This document shows positions 30,019-40,312 of a stretch of 64,000 bases of DNA, one piece after another. The notes under the pieces are model-generated. The model searched no databases and had not been told where the DNA came from. It was given only the letters and a program-made list of their open reading frames with translations. The stretch is from Schleiferiaceae bacterium. GTDB lineage: Bacteria; Bacteroidota; Bacteroidia; Flavobacteriales; Schleiferiaceae. Location: the NCBI GenBank assembly GCA_028357285.1, contig JAOMWM010000005.1, positions 19,585-83,584 of the forward strand, in the 5' to 3' direction. Numbering within the stretch: the stretch's first letter is position 1; each line of letters begins with the position of its first letter. The position numbers were made by a program, and so were the translations under genes.

Positions 30019-30819
30019 ATGACGCCAATCCAAGCTTTAATACTGGGACTCATACAAGGCCTGACGGAATTCTTGCCTGTAAGTTCTTCCGGTCATCTTG
30101 AAATCGGTAAAGCACTTTTTGGTCTTGAGATGTCGGGTGCCCAGAGCTTAACGTTCGATGTCGTTGTGCATGCGGGTACAGCGTTGTCTACAATCGTAGT
30201 GTTTAGAAAAGACATTGCGGAGCTGATTTCGGGTGTGCTAAAATTCAAATGGAATGCGGAAACAAAGTTTGCAAGTTTCGTTTTGATTTCAATGCTACCT
30301 GCGGCGTTCATTGGATTAGTCTTTGAAGAACAGATTGATGTTTTATTTGAGGGTCAATTACTTCTTATAGGTGCAATGTTAGCCTTAACCGGAGTATTAC
30401 TATTTCTTGCAGACCGTGCTAAGGAAACACGTAAAAGCGTGCAGGGAATTGATGCCTTTGTGGTTGGATTGGCTCAAGCAGTGGCCATCTTGCCGGGAAT
30501 CTCTCGCAGTGGCGCAACTATTTCTACCTCTGTTTTGCTCGGTATAGACCGTGCGAAGGCTGCACGATTCTCTTTTCTAATGGTGCTCCCCATAATCCTG
30601 GGTAAAGCATTTTTAGATGCAAAAGATATTGTCGCAGGAGAGACTATGGGCGAAGAAGTCAGCGGTGCCGTTTTAATTATAGGTTTACTTGCGGCTTTCC
30701 TTAGTGGAATTGTAGCATGTAATTGGATGGTCGCCCTCGTAAAGCGCAGCCAATTGAAATATTTCTCTTACTACTGTTTCGCGGTGGCTGCCATCGTTTT
30801 GATCAGTCAACTCTTCTAA
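30019..30819 (+). CDS. uppP: undecaprenyl-diphosphate phosphatase
   Basis: LGLIQGLTEFLPVSSSGHLEIG and LPGISRSGATIS motifs. Confidence 0.96.
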   Translation: MTPIQALILGLIQGLTEFLPVSSSGHLEIGKALFGLEMSGAQSLTFDVVVHAGTALSTIVVFRKDIAELISGVLKFKWNAETKFASFVLISMLPAAFIGLVFEEQIDVLFEGQLLLIGAMLALTGVLLFLADRAKETRKSVQGIDAFVVGLAQAVAILPGISRSGATISTSVLLGIDRAKAARFSFLMVLPIILGKAFLDAKDIVAGETMGEEVSGAVLIIGLLAAFLSGIVACNWMVALVKRSQLKYFSYYCFAVAAIVLISQLF

Positions 30820-30822
30820 ACA

Positions 30823-31524
30823 TTGACTAAAGCATCAATATTAGCAGGGGAAGTCCTTCTCGTGGATAAACCTCTTGAGTGGACTAGCTTTCAGGCGGTC
30901 GCGAAAATTCGCTTTACCCTTCAAAAAGAATTGGGTCTTAAAAAGCTTAAAGTAGGACATGCTGGTACGCTCGATCCGCTAGCCACGGGATTGCTTATCA
31001 TTTGTGTCGGTAAAAAGACCAAAGAGATTGCCAGTTTCATGGGACAGGAGAAGGAGTATATTGCTGAAATCACTTTTGGCGGTACTACACCTTCGTATGA
31101 TTTAGAAAGTGAAATTGATGCTACCTATCCGACTGAGCATATTTCTACTGCTGCGATAACGGAAATACTTCCGCAGTTTCAAGGAGAAATTCAACAGTTA
31201 CCACCCATTTTTTCAGCGATCAAGCAAGGTGGCGTGCGGATGTATGAAAAAGCGCGCGCTGGCGAAGAAGTGATCGTGGAGCCACGTACGGTTCACATTG
31301 ATGAAATGGAAATTTTATCTTTTACAGATAATGTACTAAAGCTTCGTGTGGTTTGCGGCAAAGGAACCTATATCCGATCTTTAGCACACGACTTGGGTAA
31401 GGCACTTCATTCAGGGGCACATTTGAGCGCATTGCGTAGAACAAAAATCGGGTCCTTCGCTGCCGATGGCGCCAAGAACCCGATAGAGTGGTCTGCGTAT
31501 TTCAAGTCTGCCTTAAGGGGCTAG
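30823..31524 (+). CDS. truB: tRNA pseudouridine(55) synthase
   Basis: LLVDKPLEWTSFQAV, KVGHAGTLDPLATGLL; TTG start. Confidence 0.95.
   Translation: MTKASILAGEVLLVDKPLEWTSFQAVAKIRFTLQKELGLKKLKVGHAGTLDPLATGLLIICVGKKTKEIASFMGQEKEYIAEITFGGTTPSYDLESEIDATYPTEHISTAAITEILPQFQGEIQQLPPIFSAIKQGGVRMYEKARAGEEVIVEPRTVHIDEMEILSFTDNVLKLRVVCGKGTYIRSLAHDLGKALHSGAHLSALRRTKIGSFAADGAKNPIEWSAYFKSALRG
31442..31484 (-). terminator. Intrinsic terminator for the 31521-32243 gene, embedded antisense within truB coding sequence
   Basis: ATCGGGT...ACCCGAT outer stem plus inner CTT/AAG, GC/GC, GCC/GGC pairings; minus strand continues TTTTTGTT. Confidence 0.7.
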
Positions 31525-32243
31525 TCTAGATAGTTGCTTTTCCAAAGGTTGGCATTGAAATTTTTCATTCTACTAAAACCGTAAAGCGCAGTCATTGCGC
31601 CTGTAGAAAAGACCATCCAGAAGAAGAAGATTACACGAAGGTGCAGGATGGTACCCGTATCCTTTGGTCCTCTGATAAGACTTTCCGGGAAGAGTAAGGC
31701 TACGGCCAAGCAAAATCCAAATACGGTCTTCATAAGACTTTCGAAATCTCTAAATGGATATACTAAAGCTTTGCGTAATGGGTGTAAGTCGTTGCCCCAT
31801 CTAGCCAGTAAGTAATGGTATCCGCCGCCCATAGGGACGAACAGTAAAGGGTCTTTGTCTTTCTCCGCTAATTTGAACATACCTGCGGGTGCAATCATTT
31901 TGAATCCCTTAATCTCGCGCCCCTGAGCCATTTCAAATTCCTTAACCGTATCTAAAGCCTCAGCTGGGAAGGTGCCGTTGAAACGCTTGGAATCTAAAAA
32001 CCGGAGACGGTAGTCCACACAAAGCTTTTTGATATCCGTGATGTGGTAAATTCTATCTGTCTCGAGTGCGTCAAAATTCAACACTTCATGATCACCTTTC
32101 GATTCGAAGAGGTTCGCTAAAATTCGCTCGCCCTCAGTAGGAGCGTTTAGCAATGTTTTAAACCCTTCTAGTACATTTGGGTGAACTGAGGTCGTGTTTT
32201 TTGAACGTAAACCGCTCAACTTTTCGTGTAGATTAACTCCCAT
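31521..32243 (-). CDS. hypothetical protein with two C-terminal TM segments
   Basis: Intact 240 aa ORF sharing CTAG stop with truB; no recognised domain. Confidence 0.75.
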   Translation of the reverse strand: MGVNLHEKLSGLRSKNTTSVHPNVLEGFKTLLNAPTEGERILANLFESKGDHEVLNFDALETDRIYHITDIKKLCVDYRLRFLDSKRFNGTFPAEALDTVKEFEMAQGREIKGFKMIAPAGMFKLAEKDKDPLLFVPMGGGYHYLLARWGNDLHPLRKALVYPFRDFESLMKTVFGFCLAVALLFPESLIRGPKDTGTILHLRVIFFFWMVFSTGAMTALYGFSRMKNFNANLWKSNYLD

Positions 32244-32343
32244 AATATTGTATTTGAATGCGTCCGTTCAATCCATGTGTGGCGAGTAGGTTTAACAAAT
32301 GTCGGAACTGCATTGTTTAAAATCGATTGGTTCGCAAAAAACT

Positions 32344-32374
32344 TGACAAAGGGGGGATCGAAATTGTATCTTTG
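32344..32374 (+). promoter_or_regulatory. Bacteroidota-type promoter for queA
   Basis: TTG (32344-32346), 20-nt spacer, TATCTTTG (32367-32374) exact TAnnTTTG. Confidence 0.75.
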
Positions 32375-32412
32375 CCGCTCTCTTAATATTAACTTTTCAA
32401 AGCCCGTAAGCT

Positions 32413-33468
32413 ATGAAAATGAAACTTTCACACTTCGCGTATGATCTCCCAAAGGAGCTAATCGCGCAAGAACCGACGATTCACCGCGACGATAGTCGTT
32501 TAATGGTAGTTCATAAAGACACTGGTGAAATCGAACACAAGCACTTTCACGAAGTCATTGATTATTTTGACGATGGTGACGTAATGGTCCTCAACAATAC
32601 AAAGGTATTTCCCGCTCGAATGTGGGGAAACAAGGAAAAAACGGGTGCGCGCATCGAAGTTTTTCTTCTTCGTGAGTTGAATTCCGAAAGTCGTTTGTGG
32701 GACGTACTGGTTGATCCAGCACGTAAAATTAGAATTGGTAACAAATTGTATTTTGGAGAAGATGATTCTCTAGTTGCTGAGGTTATTGATAATACCACGT
32801 CACGTGGGAGAACGCTACGTTTCCTTTTTGATGGAAGTTATGAGGAGTTTCGTGCGAAGTTGAAGGAAATGGGTGAAACGCCCTTGCCGAAGTACATCGA
32901 TCGTGAGCCCACAGAAGAAGATAGCGAACGTTACCAGACCATTTTTTCAAAAGTGGAAGGTGCAGTTGCAGCGCCGGTTGCTGGATTGCATTTCTCAAAG
33001 CACCTTATGAAGCGCTTAGAAATCAAAGGTGTTCACTTACCGGAGCTAACGCACCATGTGGGTTTAGGAACTTTTCGCCCAGTTGAGGTGGAAGATTTGA
33101 GCAAACATAAAATGGACAGTGAACAATATTTCTTACCGCAAGGCACCGCTGATACCATTAACACGGCATTAGCTGAAAAGCGAAGAGTATGTGCTATTGG
33201 CACAACCACTGTACGAACCATCGAGAGTTCTTTAACTACAGGTGGACGTGTGACTGGCAGTGAAGGATGGACAAATAAGTTCATTTTCCCACCCTACGAG
33301 GTACAAGTACCAGATGCGATGGTGACTAATTTCCATCCTCCAGGTTCTACTTTATTGATGATGAACAGTGCGATGTTGGGTCATGATCTCGCCATGCATG
33401 CGATCAACGAGGCTATTAAGGAAAAGTATCGCTTCCTTGCTTTCGGAGATGCCATGTTGATCATCTAA
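32413..33468 (+). CDS. queA: S-adenosylmethionine:tRNA ribosyltransferase-isomerase
   Basis: [52 protein letters not shown]. Confidence 0.96.
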   Translation: MKMKLSHFAYDLPKELIAQEPTIHRDDSRLMVVHKDTGEIEHKHFHEVIDYFDDGDVMVLNNTKVFPARMWGNKEKTGARIEVFLLRELNSESRLWDVLVDPARKIRIGNKLYFGEDDSLVAEVIDNTTSRGRTLRFLFDGSYEEFRAKLKEMGETPLPKYIDREPTEEDSERYQTIFSKVEGAVAAPVAGLHFSKHLMKRLEIKGVHLPELTHHVGLGTFRPVEVEDLSKHKMDSEQYFLPQGTADTINTALAEKRRVCAIGTTTVRTIESSLTTGGRVTGSEGWTNKFIFPPYEVQVPDAMVTNFHPPGSTLLMMNSAMLGHDLAMHAINEAIKEKYRFLAFGDAMLII

Positions 33469-33489
33469 TACAGATCAGAAAACTGAAGA

Positions 33490-33527
33490 AATGCCCTGCA
33501 GTGCAAACTGTGGGGCATTTTATTTTA
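33490..33527. terminator. Intrinsic terminator between convergent queA and glycosyltransferase
   Basis: AATGCCC(tgCAGT)GCAA(ACTGtg)GGGCATT with GCAA loop, followed by TTTATTTT on + strand. Confidence 0.85.
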
Positions 33528-34599
33528 GGCTAGCAAAGGATTGTAGATAGTTCTCTGCCACATCTTCCCAATTAAAGTGTGCCTTAATGCGTTCGCGAGA
33601 AAGGCGTGCTTGCTCTGAGCGGATCTCTTCCGACGGACGTTGGGTAAGTAATCGCGTTAATGCGTCTTCGTCTTTCCATAAAGCACCTAATCCTCCCAGC
33701 ACACTGGCGTTAAAAGGATTCTCATGGGCGAGAACAATAGATCCTGAACCCATAGCCTCTAATAATGCAGGATTAGTCCCACCTACGCTGTGGCCGTGCA
33801 GATAAAACGTTGCGCGCGTGCGCAGAGCATTAAGAACCGTTTTATCGTAAATAGTTCCTGCGTAAATAATGTTCGATTCGGGAAAAGTGGCTTTAAGTTT
33901 TCTGCCGTAGCGTGTTGTATAATCGCCAACAGTTACTATGGTTTCTCCGCTGTTTACCGCGGCATCCAGTATTTCAAATACGTGGTTATCGGGCTGTATG
34001 CGTCCAATATGGAGGTGGAAATTATCTGTCGGTAGGTGGTTGCGTTGTAAAATTTCTATGGCGTCGGCAGGTTCCTCTACAATTTCACTTCCGTAAGCGA
34101 TAGTGGAAATGGGTACTTTGTATTTACTGAGGTAGTTAGCAATCTCTGGATTGTCAGCAATTAAAAGTTTTGAGCGTTTCGCGGCCCGTCGCTCGCTCCA
34201 TTTTAAAAAGGAAGAGAGTAGTCCGGCGTATTTGGCCCTTTGATGTTCTAAGCCGTCCATATTCGTAACCGTTTTATGCTTAGGCCAGAGAAAAGACCAG
34301 ATACCACTCGTGGTATACCCCAACTGGAGTATAACGTCGAAATTCTTAGTTCTTGCATCAAGAATACAGAGGAGATCATAGATGAATTGGCCGGAAAGGC
34401 CAAGACGCTTTTCAGGATTGAAAATGTGGCAAATCGCTACACCGTTCAACTCCGAAATTTTCTCTGGATGATTTCCGATAGTATAGACTACCACTTCGTG
34501 TCCCGCTTTCACCCATAATGGCGCGGTTTGAGCGGCCATTTCTTCAAAGCCTCCGTATCGGTTTGGAATCCCCCTTGATCCTAGTACTGCAATCTTCAC
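33520..34599 (-). CDS. glycosyltransferase family 1 with DUF1972 N-terminus
   Basis: LGSRGIPNRYGGFEEMAAQTAPLWVKAGHEVVVYT; C-terminal GT1 GHSVGGTNPALLEAMGSGSIVLAHENPFN; GTG start. Confidence 0.88.
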   Translation of the reverse strand: MKIAVLGSRGIPNRYGGFEEMAAQTAPLWVKAGHEVVVYTIGNHPEKISELNGVAICHIFNPEKRLGLSGQFIYDLLCILDARTKNFDVILQLGYTTSGIWSFLWPKHKTVTNMDGLEHQRAKYAGLLSSFLKWSERRAAKRSKLLIADNPEIANYLSKYKVPISTIAYGSEIVEEPADAIEILQRNHLPTDNFHLHIGRIQPDNHVFEILDAAVNSGETIVTVGDYTTRYGRKLKATFPESNIIYAGTIYDKTVLNALRTRATFYLHGHSVGGTNPALLEAMGSGSIVLAHENPFNASVLGGLGALWKDEDALTRLLTQRPSEEIRSEQARLSRERIKAHFNWEDVAENYLQSFASLK

Positions 34600-34670
34600 G
34601 CGATAAAAGTAGGATAATTCTTCGGTCTCTCTTAGCTTATTAGAGCCCCGTTAAAGAAAATAGTACAGTC

Positions 34671-35306
34671 ATGGAAAAACAATCTTTTTTTGAAGCATCG
34701 CAGCATTGGTCGCAGGCAAAGCTTTTGAGTTATATATTGAACGCCGGTGCCCAGTTTCAGGGTGTTGATGAGCTAGAATCCTCATTGAATGAATACTTTA
34801 TCGACTTTAATAGAATACTTCAAGTAGATGAAGATGCGTTAAGAGAGATTAAAGGAATTGGACCGAAAAAAGCAAAACAGATTATGGCTGTTCTCGCCTT
34901 GCACCAAGCTTGGAGCACTCCAAAGCCGCTAAAAGATGTGATACGGAAAAGTGCGGATGCGTATCAACATTTTAAAGGCCTAAAATTTCCAGCACATGAA
35001 GAGTTTCATGTTTTGTATTTAAACCGTGCACACGCACCATTGGCTCGTCACCAATTATTTAAGGGAGGATTGACGGGTACTATAACGGATGTGCGGCTAA
35101 TTCTAAAAAGGGCGTTGCATTGGAATGCTACAGCAATTATTGTCGCTCATAATCACCCGAGTGGATCGTTACAGCCCAGTGAAAATGATAAGCGGATGAC
35201 TCGAAAATTAAGCGCTGCTGCAGATACTTTAGATATCAAGTTGCTGGACCACTTAATTGTGGCCGGTAGTGGCTACTTTAGCTTTTCAGATCAGGGATTA
35301 TTATAA
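34671..35306 (+). CDS. radC: RadC-family JAB-domain protein
   Basis: HhH region IKGIGPKKAKQIMA; JAB/MPN motif IIVAHNHPSGSLQPSENDKRMTRKL. Confidence 0.9.
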   Translation: MEKQSFFEASQHWSQAKLLSYILNAGAQFQGVDELESSLNEYFIDFNRILQVDEDALREIKGIGPKKAKQIMAVLALHQAWSTPKPLKDVIRKSADAYQHFKGLKFPAHEEFHVLYLNRAHAPLARHQLFKGGLTGTITDVRLILKRALHWNATAIIVAHNHPSGSLQPSENDKRMTRKLSAAADTLDIKLLDHLIVAGSGYFSFSDQGLL

Positions 35307-36514
35307 TGGGAGCATTGGCCTACAGTCAGCGATGGGCTGCATTTTTTAAGAAGTACGACCATTGGCGTTATTTTTTTGCGGAGTGGAATAAAATCCTGTA
35401 TCTAAAATCGTATCGCAAGCACCACACGACGAGTGCTCTTGAAAAGTCGTTGCATCACGGCGTACGTTGGTTAACGCACAGTATTTCAACAGGTTCGGAT
35501 AGCGGTTCAGGTACCTATTACCACCACAGCGGTTGGACGTCATCGTATCCTGAAACTACAGGATATATTATTCCGACACTTTTACGTTATGCTCAAAATG
35601 AAGAAGGTCCGTGGGCAAAAAACGCAGTATCTGTTGCATTGGAAGCTGGAAGTTGGCTGCTGGAAATACAGCATACAGACGGCGGTTGGCCGGGCGGCTA
35701 CGTGCACCAAAAACGAGGCTCTGTGGTTTTCAATACTGGGCAAATTCTTCGTGGCATGCGTGCGCTTTATCTTTTTACAGGAGATGAAAAATACAAAGCG
35801 TCGGCACACCGAGCAATCCTCTGGGTATGGAACCAGTTAGACGCTGAAGGTAAATTCTCTTCGAATGATTTCATGGGTGCGGTGCGTGTCTATGGCACCT
35901 ATGTTGTAGCTCCTATTTTAGAATGGTCGCAGCACTTTGAGGCAGATAAGAACGGTTGGGAAGCAAAGGCTCGATTACATTTAAATTGGGTGTTGACGCA
36001 GCAGCAGGATAACTTTTGGCTGGCTAATTGTGATAATACCGAACATAAAAACCACAAACCTATCATTCATACCATCGCCTATACACTCGATGGGTTGTTT
36101 GATTCCGGATGTCTATTGAAGGATGAGAAGTATAAGAATGCGGCCATCGGTGGAGCAGAAATACTTGCGCAGAAATTTGTAGAACGTGAATTATTACACG
36201 GTAGATACGATAAGAGTTGGAATGGTTCGGAAGCCTTTATACCTACGGGCGGTGCTCAGTTGGCCATCCTTTGGCATAAAATCGCGAGGGCGGATACAAA
36301 TGCTTTCTGGGCGGAAGAAGCACGGAGTAGTATGAATGTTTTACTTTCTGTTATTGCGACGAGTGGTGCCCGCACAGCGAAGGATGTCGGAGGTGCATTG
36401 CAAGGTTCTTTTCCCATGTGGGGCAGGTACGAATCATTTGGTCTACCCAATTGGGCGACTAAATACATGGCAGATAGTTTGATGAATGAATTAAATTGGT
36501 CCAATGAGCGCTAG
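35306..36514 (+). CDS. predicted alpha/alpha-toroid (terpene cyclase/glycan lyase-like fold) protein
   Basis: Repeated helical motifs SWLLEIQHTDGGWPGGYVHQKRGSVVFNTGQILRGMRALY; TAG-type translational coupling to radC (TAATG). Confidence 0.6.
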   Translation: MGALAYSQRWAAFFKKYDHWRYFFAEWNKILYLKSYRKHHTTSALEKSLHHGVRWLTHSISTGSDSGSGTYYHHSGWTSSYPETTGYIIPTLLRYAQNEEGPWAKNAVSVALEAGSWLLEIQHTDGGWPGGYVHQKRGSVVFNTGQILRGMRALYLFTGDEKYKASAHRAILWVWNQLDAEGKFSSNDFMGAVRVYGTYVVAPILEWSQHFEADKNGWEAKARLHLNWVLTQQQDNFWLANCDNTEHKNHKPIIHTIAYTLDGLFDSGCLLKDEKYKNAAIGGAEILAQKFVERELLHGRYDKSWNGSEAFIPTGGAQLAILWHKIARADTNAFWAEEARSSMNVLLSVIATSGARTAKDVGGALQGSFPMWGRYESFGLPNWATKYMADSLMNELNWSNER

Positions 36515-37403
36515 AGATATTTTAAGATCCTTAATTCCTTCCGCTGTTTTAGCTTGGAACCGCCGTCGTAAAAAAGACCAGGTGCGAAAGGCACTCACAA
36601 ACAAGAAAAATTCAGGTGAGACCTGGACGAAAGAGCGTTTGGTAGATTCATTGCGTAAAGCAGGGGTAAAAGAGGGTGCAGATCTATTAGTGCATAGTTC
36701 GATGAGTGCTATAGGTTACGTCGAAGGAGGGCCCAAAACTGTGGTTGACGCACTGCGTGAAGTCATAGGTCCTAATGCTAATCTCCTCATGCCTACTAGT
36801 CCAGTAACGACGCTTCAAGCGATGCATCCGCTAGATGTATTTAACGTAGTTGAAACCCCAAGTAAAATGGGTGCGATAACAGAATACTTTCGAACGCAGG
36901 TTGCCACTGAGCGCAGTGCCCATCCGTTAGAGCCCGTTGCTGTGGATGGACCGGATGCCTTAATGTATGTGAAAGGGCACCATACGGATGGAACACCATA
37001 CGGACAACAAAGTCCATGGATGAAACATTTAGATAGGGGTGGGCAGTTACTCTACATTGGTACTACACTGATCAACAGCGGTACCAGTTTACACGCAGTT
37101 GAAGATGCAATTGGATGGAAATCGTTTTCATTTCCTATCTATTTAGGAGGCAGTAAGGCTTTTCCGATACAATTGAAAGACGGCAGAAACGTTACTGTGG
37201 TAACAAAATGCCACAATCCAGAAGTGAGTGCACTTCGTCTGTGCGACGGTCTAATACCGTTACTCGAAACAAAAGGTGCCCTTACTCGTGTTACTGTTGG
37301 GGAAGCAACATCTTTGCTGGCGGATGCTAAGGCCTTTAAAAAGGTTTTACTGGACGCTTATAAGGAGAATGGAACAACTATGTATACGCCACAAGGCTCA
37401 TGA
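36504..37403 (+). CDS. AAC(3)-fold N-acetyltransferase
   Basis: GADLLVHSSMSAIGYVEGGPKTVVDALREVIGPNANLLMPT; AC(3) family motif. Confidence 0.85.
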   Translation: MSARDILRSLIPSAVLAWNRRRKKDQVRKALTNKKNSGETWTKERLVDSLRKAGVKEGADLLVHSSMSAIGYVEGGPKTVVDALREVIGPNANLLMPTSPVTTLQAMHPLDVFNVVETPSKMGAITEYFRTQVATERSAHPLEPVAVDGPDALMYVKGHHTDGTPYGQQSPWMKHLDRGGQLLYIGTTLINSGTSLHAVEDAIGWKSFSFPIYLGGSKAFPIQLKDGRNVTVVTKCHNPEVSALRLCDGLIPLLETKGALTRVTVGEATSLLADAKAFKKVLLDAYKENGTTMYTPQGS

Positions 37404-38113
37404 AAAATATACTACTAACAGGTGGCGGTGGCGGCATTGCTAAAGCCATTGCCGCTTTATTGGCTGCTGAACCGTTCCGATTACTGTTAACCACACGGGC
37501 GGGAGATGCACTTAAAACGTTTTGCAAAGAAAACGATATACATGCTGAGGTCTTCAGTGCGGACCTCACATGCCAAGAGGATGTGGAAGCCCTCTTTGAT
37601 TGGACTGAAACTTTTGGCGGTATAGATGTATTAATAAATAATGCGGGTATTTCTCATGCGGCGGCCTCTTGGAAGCTTACGGCTGACGAATTACATCGTT
37701 TGATGGAAGTTAATTTTTACAGTGCAGTACGCTGTACACAACTGGCCCTTCAAGGCATGCGAGTAAAAGGCTATGGCAGAATCATTTCTGTGAGCTCTGT
37801 AGTTGCGCATAAACCTGCTTTTGGCACCAGTGCCTACACGGCATCAAAAAGTGCGCTTGAAGGTTATATGCGCGGCGTGGCGTTGGACGTATCAACTCAA
37901 GGAATCACGGCAAACACCATTGCCTTTGGATACATGAATGCCGGCATGTTAAATGATGTACCACAGCACATACTAGATGAAATCAGAGAAGGTATACCAC
38001 AAGACCATTTCGGACGACCTGAGCAGATTGTCGCAGCCATACGGTATTTGATAGAAAGCGAATATACTACGGGGCAAACCCTTCACATAAACGGCGGTCA
38101 ATGGATGCCGTAA
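37400..38113 (+). CDS. SDR family oxidoreductase
   Basis: ILLTGGGGGIAKAIA, LINNAGIS, SVSS...YTASKSALEG. Confidence 0.92.
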   Translation: MKNILLTGGGGGIAKAIAALLAAEPFRLLLTTRAGDALKTFCKENDIHAEVFSADLTCQEDVEALFDWTETFGGIDVLINNAGISHAAASWKLTADELHRLMEVNFYSAVRCTQLALQGMRVKGYGRIISVSSVVAHKPAFGTSAYTASKSALEGYMRGVALDVSTQGITANTIAFGYMNAGMLNDVPQHILDEIREGIPQDHFGRPEQIVAAIRYLIESEYTTGQTLHINGGQWMP

Positions 38114-39396
38114 TAGCGCTTTATACTTCACAGCTTACGCCTCGGTTTAAATGGGCGGCCAAGGTGTTTTTTAAAAACGCTATGCGGCTTGATTTGGTCA
38201 TCTATACCTCAGAAGAAGCCTTTGAAGTAGCGGAAGGAATCAAAGTGAATTACTCACCTGAGATGCGTCAAGACGCTTTTAATATTAGTCCTCATGGTTT
38301 ACTGTGGGAACACGAGATATCAGATCAAGAATTCTATACTTCAGCTTGGGAAGGAATGCCTGTTTTGTGCCAACGTCAGATTGGTGATCTTCCTTTTGAT
38401 CCGTTAGCAGCAACGTTTTACCTCGTATCCCGTTACGAGGAATATTTGCCTTTTATTCCTGACGAACACGGACGGTTTCCGGCAAAGCAGAGTTTTGCAT
38501 TTAGCAACGGCTTTTTGGAGCGACCGCTCGTTGGAGAGTGGGCACTTGTGGTAGGAAAACGTTTACTGGGTGCCGATTTCGAATTGGTCCAAAATTACGA
38601 CTACCTCACCACGGTGGATATCGACAATCTTTTTGCTTACAAGGGTAAGGGCGCCCTCCGCACTATAGGAGCACTAGGGAAGGACCTGCGCAGAGCTTCT
38701 TTTGGCAAACTCAAGGAACGTATATCTACACTTTTTAATCTTCGACGCGATCCCTATGATACGTTTCGAAAGCAGCGCAATTGGAATAAGACGCACGGGA
38801 TTAAGGCTATTTATTTCATGCTTTTTGCGCCCTTTGGACCAAAAGATAGAAATATAAGTCCGCATAGTACCGAAGCGGCAGTAAAGCTCCGTGAGATTGC
38901 GGATTGGTCAACTGTAGGCATACATCCCAGCTACGCTTCGAATAGCGATGCTGAGAAGGTTCAAAGTGAGCGTTTTCAGCTCCAAGAAGTTTTAAGAAGG
39001 CCAGTGACGCATTCAAGGCAGCACTACTTGAGGATGCGTACCCCGCATACGTTCCGGAATTTAGTGGATTTAGGTGTAAAAGAAGAACACAGTATGGGGT
39101 ATACCTATACTCCGGGTTTCAGGTCGAGCATGGCATCTTCTTATACCTTTTATGATTTAGAAATGGAGGCGGAATTACCGCTGCTTATCAGACCATTCGC
39201 CTTTATGGACATCACTTACGCACATTTGAATCCAGAGGAGGCTACGGACGAAATGAAGCAATGGATCCCAAGAGTTAAAGAGGTCGGCGGTACGCTCATA
39301 TCAGTGTGGCACAATAGAACTTTCTCAGAACACGAGGCGCAGTGGAAAGGCTGGCCCGAAACCTATAAATCATTTATACATGCCGCTCAACCTTAG
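38101..39396 (+). CDS. polysaccharide deacetylase-like protein
   Basis: DYDYLTTVDIDNLFAYKGKG...VGIHPSYASN...RQHYLRM pattern of the Bacteroidota polysaccharide deacetylase family. Confidence 0.75.
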   Translation: MDAVIALYTSQLTPRFKWAAKVFFKNAMRLDLVIYTSEEAFEVAEGIKVNYSPEMRQDAFNISPHGLLWEHEISDQEFYTSAWEGMPVLCQRQIGDLPFDPLAATFYLVSRYEEYLPFIPDEHGRFPAKQSFAFSNGFLERPLVGEWALVVGKRLLGADFELVQNYDYLTTVDIDNLFAYKGKGALRTIGALGKDLRRASFGKLKERISTLFNLRRDPYDTFRKQRNWNKTHGIKAIYFMLFAPFGPKDRNISPHSTEAAVKLREIADWSTVGIHPSYASNSDAEKVQSERFQLQEVLRRPVTHSRQHYLRMRTPHTFRNLVDLGVKEEHSMGYTYTPGFRSSMASSYTFYDLEMEAELPLLIRPFAFMDITYAHLNPEEATDEMKQWIPRVKEVGGTLISVWHNRTFSEHEAQWKGWPETYKSFIHAAQP

Positions 39397-40312
39397 GTAT
39401 TTAGAACATAACGAAATTGATTTTGAGCGATGGGATCGATGCGTTGGTGCACGCAATAAACCGCAACCTTATGGTTTTAGCTGGTATTTGAATTGGGTAG
39501 CTCCGGGCTGGACAGCGGTAGTTTATGGTGATTATGAAGCCGTTTTACCGGTATTCCCCAAAGCAAAAAAGGGCTTTACTTTTACAACACGTCCTTACGG
39601 TACGCAGGCACTGGGGCCTTTCGCAACTATTCCGTTAAGCGCAGAATGGACCCAAGATTTTATTGAACGCGCCATGGCTGAGGTTCAGTACGGTGAGTTC
39701 TTTATTTCTCCAGAGGTACCGCGTCCTTCACATTGGACTGGGCAAACTTTTTCAAACTTTGTGTTGAACACGAATACCTCCTATGAGAATTTAAAAGCTG
39801 GGTACACTTCACAGACGAAACGAAATTTAAAAAAGGCTGAAAAGGCGAAATTAGATTTTGGGAATTGGCCTACGGTGCAAGATTTGATCAGATTGTGGCA
39901 AAATACGACGCAAGAGCGTACGCAGATCACCGATGAAAACATGCACAGCTTGGGTAAAGTTTTGGAGTTTTGTGTGTATCAGAAGCGAGGACAGATACTA
40001 GCAGCCTATGGAGAGGGAAACAGTTTAGTCGCAGGCCAATTTTGGGTGCAGTGGCAAGGCCGTTCCACCTTATTGCTAAATGCGAGTACCTCCGACGGTA
40101 AAGCGATCGGGGCACCAACATTACTTATAGATCAAATGATACAATCAAAGTCAGGATTAGACCATTGCATCGATTTTGAAGGAAGCAGCATACCTGGACT
40201 TGCGCGCTTTTATCAAGGATTTGGTGCATCCGATACACCTTTTTATTTCCATGTAGATAACCGATTGCCCTGGTGGTCAAAATGGATGAAACCTAAAACA
40301 ACCCGTTCGTGA
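39380..40312 (+). CDS. FemAB/GNAT-like acyltransferase
   Basis: YENLKAGYTSQTKRNLKKAEKA...IDFEGSSIPGLARFYQGFGA. Confidence 0.75.
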   Translation: MPLNLRYLEHNEIDFERWDRCVGARNKPQPYGFSWYLNWVAPGWTAVVYGDYEAVLPVFPKAKKGFTFTTRPYGTQALGPFATIPLSAEWTQDFIERAMAEVQYGEFFISPEVPRPSHWTGQTFSNFVLNTNTSYENLKAGYTSQTKRNLKKAEKAKLDFGNWPTVQDLIRLWQNTTQERTQITDENMHSLGKVLEFCVYQKRGQILAAYGEGNSLVAGQFWVQWQGRSTLLLNASTSDGKAIGAPTLLIDQMIQSKSGLDHCIDFEGSSIPGLARFYQGFGASDTPFYFHVDNRLPWWSKWMKPKTTRS

